Assembly: GCA_947495165.1 (NCBI GenBank) | Contig: CANLXM010000001.1 | Location: forward strand, 558,001 to 622,000 | Length of the DNA stretch: 64,000 nucleotides | DNA from: an uncultured Cellulomonadaceae bacterium | Lineage (GTDB): Bacteria > Actinomycetota > Actinomycetes > Actinomycetales > Cellulomonadaceae | Reading direction: 5' to 3' | Shown: in pieces, positions 56,560-64,000 of the stretch | Position numbering within the stretch: the stretch's first letter is position 1 | How the letters are laid out: the number at the start of each line of letters is the position of its first letter | The notes under the pieces: generated by a model | What the model was told of the DNA's origin: nothing | Seen by the model: only the letters and a program-made list of their open reading frames with translations | Database searches by the model: none | Made by a program: the position numbers and the translations under genes

Positions 56560-58112
56560 TGCGCGCTCGCCGCGAGCCGTCGACGCCTCCCACGATCCCC
56601 GGTTTCCAGTACGTCCGTGTCCTCGGCCTGGGCGGGTTCGCCGACGTCTTCGAGTACCGCCAGGAGCTGCCCCAGCGGTCGGTCGCGGTGAAGGTGCTGC
56701 TGGCCAGCTCGCTCGACCCGGAGACGCGCGAGCGGTTCTTCGCCGAGGCCAACCTGATGGCCCAGCTGTCGCACCATCCGTCGATCGTGACGATCTACCA
56801 CGCCGACATCGCGACCGACGGCCGGCCGTTCCTGGTCATGGAGTACTGCTCCCGCCCCGGCCTCGGCGCCCGCTACCGGTCGGAGCGGATCACCGTGGCC
56901 GAGGCCCTGCGGACCGGGATCCGGCTCGCCTCCGCCGTCGAGGCGGCGCACCGCCTCGGGATCCTGCACCGCGACATCAAGCCGGCGAACATCCTGACGA
57001 CCGACTACGGCTGGCCGGCGCTGACCGACTTCGGGATCGCCGCGACGACCGGCGGCGACGGGGCGGCCGGCACCGGCATGTCGATCCCGTGGTCGCCGCC
57101 CGAGCTGCTCGCCGAGCACCCGACGGGCGACCGGCGCGGGGACGTGTACTCGCTCGGCGCGACCATCTACTCGATGCTCGCGGGCAGGTCGCCGTTCGAG
57201 ATCGCGGGCCAGTCCAACGGGCCGGCGGACCTCATCTCGCGCATCGAGCGCGTGCCGCTCCCGGCGATCGATCGCAGCGACGTGCCCGCGGGCCTGCAGG
57301 CGCTGCTCGCGCGGTGCATGACCAAGGACCCCGCGCGTCGCTACGACTCGGCGCTCGCCGTCGCGCGCGCACTGCAGCAGGTCGAGCGGTCGCTCGGTCT
57401 GACGGAGACCGGCATCGACCTGTCCGAGGACCTGGTCGAGCGTGTCACGCACCGCACCCCGACCCCTGCGCCGAGCGGCGAGGGCGAGTCGACCCGCCTC
57501 CGGCCGATCGTGAGCATCGAGGCGCAGCCGCAGAGCGCGGCGGGGGCGGGGGATGCCCAGGCCACGCGCATGCGTGCCGTCGCGCCGGGGACGCCCGCAC
57601 CTGTCCGGGCTCCCGGGTACGTCGTGCCCCCGCCCATGCCGACCGCTGCGCCGTCCGCGGCGCCGGCCCACACCTCGGCCCCGCCGCAGCGGCGTCGGGG
57701 CGGCACCGTCGCGGCGGTGATCGCGGGCCTCGTCGTCGTCGGCGCCCTGGTGCTCGTCGCCGTCCTCACGCTCGGCCGCGGGCCCGAGGACAACCCCACC
57801 CCGACACCGACCGCCACGGCCCCGGTCACGAGCACCCCGCAGCGTTCCGTCCCGGCGCCCACCAACCTGCTGGGGTCCCCGCAGGTGGGAGATCTTGTGC
57901 GGTTCCAGTGGACGAACCCCGAACCGATGGAGGGCGACACGTATCGTTGGCAGATCATCGATGTGGGCGTCGAGACCGCACCGGAGTCGGTCGACGTACC
58001 CTATGTCGACGTCGCCGCCCCGCCTGAGGGCGAGCGGCTCTGCATCGAGGTCTCGATCGTGCGCAGCGACAGGAGGCTGTCGAACCAACCCGCGGAGGTG
58101 TGCTACCCGTGA
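56559..58112 (+). CDS. Membrane Ser/Thr protein kinase with extracellular Fn3-like domain
   Basis: A 517-residue Hanks-type kinase. Catalytic domain at about 17-280: Gly-rich VLGLGGFADVFEY, Lys45 in VAVKVL, HRDIKPANIL (Asp139), DFG (Asp157) and the activation loop up to WSPPELL. A juxtamembrane stretch rich in Pro/Ala holds two Thr-Arg motifs (STRLRP, Thr312; ATRMRA, Thr336). One span lies at about 382-406. The outer part has a Thr/Pro linker and an 85-residue Fn3-like domain with two cysteines (LCIEV, EVCYP) that may form a disulfide. Unlike PknB it has no PASTA repeats. The end overlaps the giant protein gene by 4 bases. Confidence 0.9.
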   Translation: MRARREPSTPPTIPGFQYVRVLGLGGFADVFEYRQELPQRSVAVKVLLASSLDPETRERFFAEANLMAQLSHHPSIVTIYHADIATDGRPFLVMEYCSRPGLGARYRSERITVAEALRTGIRLASAVEAAHRLGILHRDIKPANILTTDYGWPALTDFGIAATTGGDGAAGTGMSIPWSPPELLAEHPTGDRRGDVYSLGATIYSMLAGRSPFEIAGQSNGPADLISRIERVPLPAIDRSDVPAGLQALLARCMTKDPARRYDSALAVARALQQVERSLGLTETGIDLSEDLVERVTHRTPTPAPSGEGESTRLRPIVSIEAQPQSAAGAGDAQATRMRAVAPGTPAPVRAPGYVVPPPMPTAAPSAAPAHTSAPPQRRRGGTVAAVIAGLVVVGALVLVAVLTLGRGPEDNPTPTPTATAPVTSTPQRSVPAPTNLLGSPQVGDLVRFQWTNPEPMEGDTYRWQIIDVGVETAPESVDVPYVDVAAPPEGERLCIEVSIVRSDRRLSNQPAEVCYP

Positions 58113-61100
58113 CGTCCCGGAGGATGGCGCGTGACGCACGGCAGATCGATCGAGCTGCCGTGGGGAACCGTCGTCGTACCTGGACCACGGTCGGAGCCGC
58201 CACGCTGGTGCCGATCGTGCTCGCGGTCCTCGCGATCATCAACCCGGGCGTCAAGGTGTCGCAGGTCGACCTCAACGACGGCTCGGTGTGGTTGACGAAC
58301 AAGTCCCAGCAGAAGCTCGGGCGGTTCAACTCCCAGGTCGCCGAGCTCGACGGCGGGCTCGCGTCGGAGCCCACCCTCGACGTGCTGCAGTCGGGTTCCG
58401 ACGTCCTGCTGCTGGAGAACGGCAAGGCGACGGTCGTGGACCCGGCGACGGTGTCCGCATCGACGCAGCTGTCCCTGCCGGCGGGCGCGACGGTCGCGAT
58501 GGCGGCTGGCACGGTGGCGGTGACGAGCCCTGAGGGCGAGGTCTGGGTCAGCGAGTTCGACCAGCTCGACTCGCTGGCGCTCGAGCCGGAGTCGGCGACG
58601 CTCACCGTGGGGCCCGGCGCGGTGTCTGCGATCACCGTCGCAGGCGTGGTCCTGACGTTCGACCCCACCACCGGTGTCGTGCACCGGACCGACGTCGGTT
58701 CTGGGGTGCCGACGACGGCCCCCGGCCCGCAGATCGCCCCCGCGGGCACGCCGGTCGGGCAGGCGGCCGCGGTCGGCGAGGACCTCGTCGTCCTGGGCCT
58801 CGGCGTCGTCTACGGGGACGGCTGGCAGACGCGCGTGGGGAGCCCCGCCGACGTGGTGGTGCTCCAGCAGAGCGGCGCGAGGAGCGACGCCGTCCTGGTC
58901 TCGACGCAGGCGGCGCTGCTGCGGGTCTCGCTGAGCGAGGGCGAGATCGAGACGCTGCAGGAGGGGTTCAGCGGCGTGCCCGCGGCTCCGGTGCGGGTGG
59001 GCTCGTGCGAGTTCGGCGCGTGGTCGTCGACGGGCCAGAACTACGTGCGCCGGTGCGGCGAGGAGTCGCCGCAGGTCGCGACGGATCCCGACATCGGGGC
59101 CGCGGACGAGCTGGTGTTCCGGGTCAACCGGTCGGTGGTCGTCCTGAACGACGTGACCGGCGGCCGGCTGTGGCTGCTCGCGGAGATCCCGCAGGTCTTC
59201 GAGCCCAACTGGACGGACATCAAGTCGCAGGAGGAGCTCGACGACTCGGACGAGCCCTCGGACGAGGTCGAGACCACGCAGAACCTCCTGGAGGAGTGCT
59301 CCGAGGCAGCGTCGGCTCCGACGGCGCAGGACGACGCGATCGGCGTCCGCCCGGGTCGCACCACGATCCTGTCGGTCCTCAACAACGACAACTCCGCCGA
59401 GTGCGGGATCATCGCGATCTCGCAGTTCGACGCGATCTCCGCGGAGTTCGGGCGCGTGGAGTCCGTCTACGGCGGGCGGGCGCTCCAGCTCACCACGGCC
59501 CCCGGGGCGACGGGCGAGCAGTCGTTCACCTACACGATCACGGACGGGCGCGGGCTGGATGCGCCGTCGACCGCGACGGTCCGCCTCCGCGTCCGCGACG
59601 AGGCGCTCAACGATCCCCCGGAGCAGGTCCGCACGAGCGCCGTCGAGGTCGAGGTCGGTGCGTCCGTGACGTACAACGCGCTCGCGGACTTCGTGGACCC
59701 CGACGGTGACGACATGATGCTCGTGGGCGCGCGCACGGACGGCGCCGGCACGGTCCGCACCCGTCCCGACGGCAAGCTCACCTTCCTGGCCGACGGCGAC
59801 CAGCTCGGGCGGCAGGCCGTCACGGTGCAGGTGTCGGACGGTCAGGAGACCGTCGAGGGGCGCCTGAACGTCGACGTCCGTCCCGCGGGCTCGCTCGCCC
59901 CCGTGATCGACCCGATCCACCAGGTCGCCTACGTCGGGCAGACCATCGACGTCAACGTGCTCGCGGGCGTGCGGAGCGCCTCGCGGGAGCCGGTCCGGCT
60001 CGCAGGCGTGGACGCCGTCGACGGGACGACGGTCGAGCCCGACCTGGCGGCGGGCACGTTCAAGTTCACCGGGTCGCGGGTGGGCACCTACTACCTGCCG
60101 TTCCTCGTGACGGCGACCCCGCAGCAGGCGACGGGTCTGGCGCGCATCGACGTCGTGGAACGTCCGTCGGAGGCGCTGCCGCCCGTGGCGGTGCGCGACA
60201 TGGCGCTGCTCCCGCCCGGCGGCGAGGTCACGATCGACCCGCTGGCCAACGACACGGACCCCAACGGTGGGGTGCTGGTGCTCGTGGCCGCGGAGACCGA
60301 GGACGGCTCGCGCCTGCAGGTGGGCGTGATGAACCACCGGCTGCTGCGCATCTCGTCGCCGCGGGCGCTCGAGGGACCGGAGATCGTCACGTACGTCGTG
60401 TCGAACGGTGTCGCGGAGACGCGCGGCGAGGTCGTGGTACAGCCGACGACGGTCAGCGAGACGCAGCGCCCGCCCGTGCTGCAGGACGTCGAGGTGTCCG
60501 TGCGGACCGGGGGCGTGGTGACGATCCCGGTGCTCGAGACCGCGTACGACCCCGACGGGGACACGATGACGCTCGTGCGCGACCTCGTGGAGCCCGCGTC
60601 CGCCGGCCTGATGTTCGTCTCGGGTGACGTGCTGCGGTTCCAGGCCCCGGACGAGCCGACGACGGCGCGCGCGACGTTCGCGGTCACCGACGAGTTCGAC
60701 AACGTGTCCTCGGCGCAGGTCACCGTGTCGGTGCACGAGTCCGACCCGACGTCCAAGGAGCCGGCGCGCCCGGTCGACCTCACGGCGCGCGTGTTCTCGG
60801 GCGAGACGGTCCGGATCACCGTCCCGCTGATCGGCATCGACGACGACGGCGACGGCGTCTCGCTCCTCGGCCAGGCCACCGCACCGACCAAGGGCCGGAT
60901 CGTCGCGGTGGGCGCCGACTACCTGGAGTACGAGTCGTTCCCCGGGGAGACGGGGACGGACGAGTTCCAGTACGCGGTCGAGGACTGGGTGGGTCAGCGC
61001 TCGGTCGCGAACGTCCGCGTCGGGATCGCGGCGCGTCCCACGGAGCCGCAGCCGATCATCGCGCGCAACGATGCCGTGACCGTGCCGCCGGGCCAGCGCG

Positions 61101-64000
61101 TCGAGGTGCGGGTGCTGGCGAACGACATCGACCCTGCCGGGGACGAGCTGTCGCTCGTCGAGCCGCTGCAGGTTCCGCTCGGGGTGCAGGCCGCGGTCGA
61201 GGGCCGGCGGATCGTCGTCACGACGCCCGACGCCGAGGGCGTGCTGCAGATCCCGTACGCCGCGCAGAACGCTCGAGGAGCGCGGGCGTCGGCCGTGCTC
61301 ACCGTCAACGTGGTCGCGGGCGCCGTCATCGAGCCGCCCGTCGCCCGTGACGTCGTCGTGCCTCCGCTCGAGACCCTGAACAAGACGTCCGTGGACGTGG
61401 ACGTGCTCGCGGTCGCGGAGAACCCCTCGGGGCCGCTCAGCGACCTCGAGGTCCGGGTGCCGTCGTCCCACGCGGGCGTCGCCGTGGTCGGCGCGAACCG
61501 GCGGGTGACCGTGACGTTGGGGGAGAACGCGCGCACGGTGCCGTTCGAGCTCGTGAACACCCACCCGGACGCCGACGGCGTGTCGGCGTTCGCGTTCATC
61601 ACCGTGCCGGCGCTGGGTGACTTCCCGCCCGTGCTGCGCCCCAAGGCGCGCGAGCTGCGGGTAGCGTCCGGCGAGGAGCTGGTGATCCCCCTCGCGGAGT
61701 TCGTCCAGGTGGGCCCGGGCAAGACGGCGCGTCTGACGGACGCGGAGCTGGTCTCGGCCACCCGGTCGGACGGGTCGGAGCTCGTGGTCGACGAGACCAC
61801 GCTGCGCTACGTGTCCGAGGCCCAGTACGCCGGTCCCGCGTCGATCACCTTCGAGGTCACCGACGGGATGTCTCGCGAGGACGCGAACGGCCGCCTCAAG
61901 ACGCTGACCCTGCCGATCACGGTGTACGCGACCGAGGACTACCCGCCGACGTTCGCCCCGACCGTGGTCGAGGTGCCGCAGGGCGGCAGCCCCGTCGTCG
62001 TCGACCTGCTGGCGCTGACCCAGGGGCCCGAGGGGGCCGAGGCCGGGCCGGCGCAGTACGCCTACAGCCTCACGACGGCCGTACCGAATGGCTTCTCGGT
62101 GGGTCTGGAGGGCACGCGCCTGTCGATCTCCGCAGCGGCGACGACGGCGCGCGGCACGGTCGGCTCGATCGGCCTCGCGGTCGGCTACGGGGTATCCGGC
62201 TCGCTGCCCGCCACCCTGGACTTCCGGGCGACGGCGAGCGACCGCCAGGTGGCCCAGGTGCGCGACTTCACGATCCCCGACGGTGTGAGCGGGGAGTCCC
62301 GCCCGGTCGAGGTGCTCGCAGGCGCGTTCAACCCCTTCCCGGAGACTCCGCTGCGGGTCCTGGGCGCGACGGTCGAGACGCCCAACTCGGGGACCGCGTC
62401 CGTGGAGGGCGCGCGCGTGGTGGTGCGTCCGGTCGAGAACTACGTCGGCACGATGGTCGTGCGGTACCTCGTCGTGGACGCCACCGGGGAGCCGGGGCGC
62501 GAGGTCGAGGGCCGTATCACGCTCACGGTGCGCGGGCTGCCAGGTGCGCCGTCGACGCCGACCGAGCGCGGCATCCGGGACCGGACGGTCGTGCTCGCCT
62601 GGGACGCGCCCGCGGCGAACGGCGAGCCCATCGACTACTACGAGGTCGTCCGCTCGCCGGGCGGCGACGTCACGCGCTGCGCGAGCACGACCTGCACGAT
62701 CGACGACCTGCAGAACGACGTCGAGTACTCCTTCACCGTGCGGGCGCACAACGCGGTCGGGTTCGGTGAGTCGAGCGCGCCGTCGCCCACCTACCGTCCC
62801 GACGCGGTGCCCGAGCGTCCCAGCGCGCCCGAGGTCGACTTCGGCGACGGCGAGATCATCGCGACGTGGCCCGTCCCGCCGAGCCCGGGCTCGCCGGTGA
62901 GCGAGTACACGGTCGAGATCAGCCCGGCGCCGCCCGCCGGCGCGGCGTCGGTGACGACGTCGTCGCCGCGCCACACCTTCCGCGGCCTGACGAACGGCAC
63001 GGCCTACACGGTGCGCGTGCGGGCGCACAACCGCGCGCCGGACCCGAGCGAGTGGAGCCCGATGTCCCGGGCGGAGACCCCGGCGGCACCCCCGGGCGCA
63101 CCGACCGTCGAGGCGAGCCGCGTGGACACCCCGCTGGGCCGGCAGATCAACGTGACGTGGTCGACCCCGCCGAACAACGGCGGGGACATCGGCACGTACA
63201 AGGTCACGATCGAGGGTGGCGGCGGATCCGAGACCGAGACGGTCAGCGGGAGCCGCAACAAGCTCGCGTTCACCGCCCAGAACGGCGTCGAGTACACGTT
63301 CGCCGTCCGCGCCGAGAACAAGGCCGGGCTGTCGCCCGCGGGGACGGCGCGGTCGAGGACCTACGGGACGCCGGGGCCGGTCCGAGAACTTGATGCGAGC
63401 GACGTCAAGGCGCAAGACACGCCGTACGGCGACGGGAGGATCCGGTACACCTGGACCGCGCCGGCGGACCTGGGCGGGGTCGCGCTTGCGAGGTACGAGC
63501 TCGACGGTGAGTCCATCGGCACCGGGACCAGCCGGACCGTCAGCGGCCTCGCGGGAGGGACTGCCGTGAACGGGCCGAGGATCCGAGCGTGCAACGTCGA
63601 GAACATGTGCGGTCCGTGGGAGGCATTCGACGCCGAGACTCCGACGACCGTTCCCGAGGCGCCGAGTGCGCGCGGGGAGGGGCTCGGGTTCAACAAGTTC
63701 GCTTTCACAACCGCGGAGCGGGATGACGGCGGACCGGCCGTCGACACGTGGCGATACCGGATCACGAACGAGCACGGCGAAAGCACGGGGTGGCGCGAAC
63801 AAGCGACGGCTCCGCGGAGCGAGGAGTTCACCGAGTTCAGCCGAGGAGGCTCGACCACCCTCGAGGTGCAGGTGCGCAACGTCCGGGGGTGGAGCGCCGT
63901 TGGGAAGGATGTGTTCACGGTGAGGACGCCTCGACCGCCGGAGCAGCCGACGGTCCGCGGCGGTGCTACCGGTGGAGGCAAGTACGAGCACTACTGGTTC
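58109..64000 (+). CDS. Giant membrane-anchored Ig/cadherin-like and fibronectin III protein (5' part)
   Basis: An open frame of 1,964 codons with no stop that leaves the window at the right edge. A GTG start overlaps the kinase stop by 4 bases. It has a basic cytoplasmic start, one span at about residues 26-44 and then an extracellular part. Residues 50-400 are repeated short beta-strand units, perhaps a propeller. From about 420 to 1,470 there are Ig/cadherin-like repeats with a period near 95-97 residues, carrying DPDGD-x3-LV-type motifs at about 530, 716, 814, 911 and 1,007. From about 1,476 at least five fibronectin III domains follow (starts near 1,476, 1,565, 1,663, 1,757 and 1,850). 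It is probably a surface sensor or scaffold partnered with the kinase; its function is unknown. Confidence 0.87.
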   Translation, partial: MTSRRMARDARQIDRAAVGNRRRTWTTVGAATLVPIVLAVLAIINPGVKVSQVDLNDGSVWLTNKSQQKLGRFNSQVAELDGGLASEPTLDVLQSGSDVLLLENGKATVVDPATVSASTQLSLPAGATVAMAAGTVAVTSPEGEVWVSEFDQLDSLALEPESATLTVGPGAVSAITVAGVVLTFDPTTGVVHRTDVGSGVPTTAPGPQIAPAGTPVGQAAAVGEDLVVLGLGVVYGDGWQTRVGSPADVVVLQQSGARSDAVLVSTQAALLRVSLSEGEIETLQEGFSGVPAAPVRVGSCEFGAWSSTGQNYVRRCGEESPQVATDPDIGAADELVFRVNRSVVVLNDVTGGRLWLLAEIPQVFEPNWTDIKSQEELDDSDEPSDEVETTQNLLEECSEAASAPTAQDDAIGVRPGRTTILSVLNNDNSAECGIIAISQFDAISAEFGRVESVYGGRALQLTTAPGATGEQSFTYTITDGRGLDAPSTATVRLRVRDEALNDPPEQVRTSAVEVEVGASVTYNALADFVDPDGDDMMLVGARTDGAGTVRTRPDGKLTFLADGDQLGRQAVTVQVSDGQETVEGRLNVDVRPAGSLAPVIDPIHQVAYVGQTIDVNVLAGVRSASREPVRLAGVDAVDGTTVEPDLAAGTFKFTGSRVGTYYLPFLVTATPQQATGLARIDVVERPSEALPPVAVRDMALLPPGGEVTIDPLANDTDPNGGVLVLVAAETEDGSRLQVGVMNHRLLRISSPRALEGPEIVTYVVSNGVAETRGEVVVQPTTVSETQRPPVLQDVEVSVRTGGVVTIPVLETAYDPDGDTMTLVRDLVEPASAGLMFVSGDVLRFQAPDEPTTARATFAVTDEFDNVSSAQVTVSVHESDPTSKEPARPVDLTARVFSGETVRITVPLIGIDDDGDGVSLLGQATAPTKGRIVAVGADYLEYESFPGETGTDEFQYAVEDWVGQRSVANVRVGIAARPTEPQPIIARNDAVTVPPGQRVEVRVLANDIDPAGDELSLVEPLQVPLGVQAAVEGRRIVVTTPDAEGVLQIPYAAQNARGARASAVLTVNVVAGAVIEPPVARDVVVPPLETLNKTSVDVDVLAVAENPSGPLSDLEVRVPSSHAGVAVVGANRRVTVTLGENARTVPFELVNTHPDADGVSAFAFITVPALGDFPPVLRPKARELRVASGEELVIPLAEFVQVGPGKTARLTDAELVSATRSDGSELVVDETTLRYVSEAQYAGPASITFEVTDGMSREDANGRLKTLTLPITVYATEDYPPTFAPTVVEVPQGGSPVVVDLLALTQGPEGAEAGPAQYAYSLTTAVPNGFSVGLEGTRLSISAAATTARGTVGSIGLAVGYGVSGSLPATLDFRATASDRQVAQVRDFTIPDGVSGESRPVEVLAGAFNPFPETPLRVLGATVETPNSGTASVEGARVVVRPVENYVGTMVVRYLVVDATGEPGREVEGRITLTVRGLPGAPSTPTERGIRDRTVVLAWDAPAANGEPIDYYEVVRSPGGDVTRCASTTCTIDDLQNDVEYSFTVRAHNAVGFGESSAPSPTYRPDAVPERPSAPEVDFGDGEIIATWPVPPSPGSPVSEYTVEISPAPPAGAASVTTSSPRHTFRGLTNGTAYTVRVRAHNRAPDPSEWSPMSRAETPAAPPGAPTVEASRVDTPLGRQINVTWSTPPNNGGDIGTYKVTIEGGGGSETETVSGSRNKLAFTAQNGVEYTFAVRAENKAGLSPAGTARSRTYGTPGPVRELDASDVKAQDTPYGDGRIRYTWTAPADLGGVALARYELDGESIGTGTSRTVSGLAGGTAVNGPRIRACNVENMCGPWEAFDAETPTTVPEAPSARGEGLGFNKFAFTTAERDDGGPAVDTWRYRITNEHGESTGWREQATAPRSEEFTEFSRGGSTTLEVQVRNVRGWSAVGKDVFTVRTPRPPEQPTVRGGATGGGKYEHYWF

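Noticed and set aside
58103-63991. A 1,962-codon open frame on the minus strand opposite the giant protein gene
   Set aside because: It is the complement of a real, high-GC coding frame, where stop codons are rare on the opposite strand. Its translation is Arg/Asp/His-rich with no domains, while the plus frame shows clear Ig and Fn3 motifs and starts coupled to the kinase gene.

Overview
The window is very GC-rich, with GTG starts, frequent 1-8 base overlaps (ATGA, GTGA, TGATG) and a gene order typical of high-GC Gram-positive bacteria. Menaquinone rather than ubiquinone genes, a System II (ResB/CcsB) cytochrome c maturation cluster, a 14-subunit nuo operon and plant cell wall sugar genes point to an actinobacterium of the Micrococcales, probably near Cellulomonas/Promicromonosporaceae. 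That placement is inferred from gene content only; no rRNA is present.

Layout. (1) 1-12.4 kb is an L-arabinose polymer utilisation locus. A leftward operon holds a solute-binding lipoprotein, two MalF/MalG-type permeases, a cytoplasmic GH43 and the start of a DUF624 protein. A rightward operon holds a GH43-like protein, GH27, GH51, a lipoprotein GH43 and GH127. Related operator-like inverted repeats (TCTWCA-N4-TGTAGA type) lie before both arms, and no ABC ATPase or regulator gene is visible. (2) 12.4-15 kb holds a HAD-IB phosphatase, a small glutaredoxin-like protein, YceI and a divergent MarR regulator. (3) 15-19.9 kb is a cytochrome c maturation operon: histidine phosphatase, ResA, CcdA, ResB, CcsB. 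(4) 20-33.7 kb holds menaquinone genes in several short transcription units (menE-menA, menB, menC-menD, menF, menG), interspersed with a PLDc_N membrane protein, a DUF4229 protein, a DUF3048 lipoprotein, a secreted carboxypeptidase-regulatory-like repeat protein and an HtrA protease. (5) 33.9-52.6 kb is a long respiratory operon: menaquinone reductase (MenJ type), nuoA-N and a trans-polyprenyl diphosphate synthase that probably makes the menaquinone side chain. (6) 52.7-64 kb is a tightly coupled Ser/Thr phosphorylation locus: RDD-FHA protein, PP2C phosphatase, FHA protein, membrane Ser/Thr kinase with an external Fn3-like domain, and the first 1,964 codons of a giant membrane-anchored Ig/cadherin-like plus fibronectin III protein that runs off the right edge.

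How they fit together. Sections 3-5 make the electron carrier (menaquinone and its prenyl tail), the machinery for c-type cytochromes and the NADH dehydrogenase that feeds the quinone pool, so most of the centre of the window is aerobic respiratory chain assembly. Section 1 is a self-contained arabinan/arabinoside uptake and hydrolysis module. Section 6 looks like a cell-envelope signalling system. It is the least described part of the window and carries a short acidic DEELHG-x-T motif repeated in two of its proteins. Two families of long near-perfect palindromes recur between genes in convergent, co-directional and divergent arrangements, so they are not only terminators.
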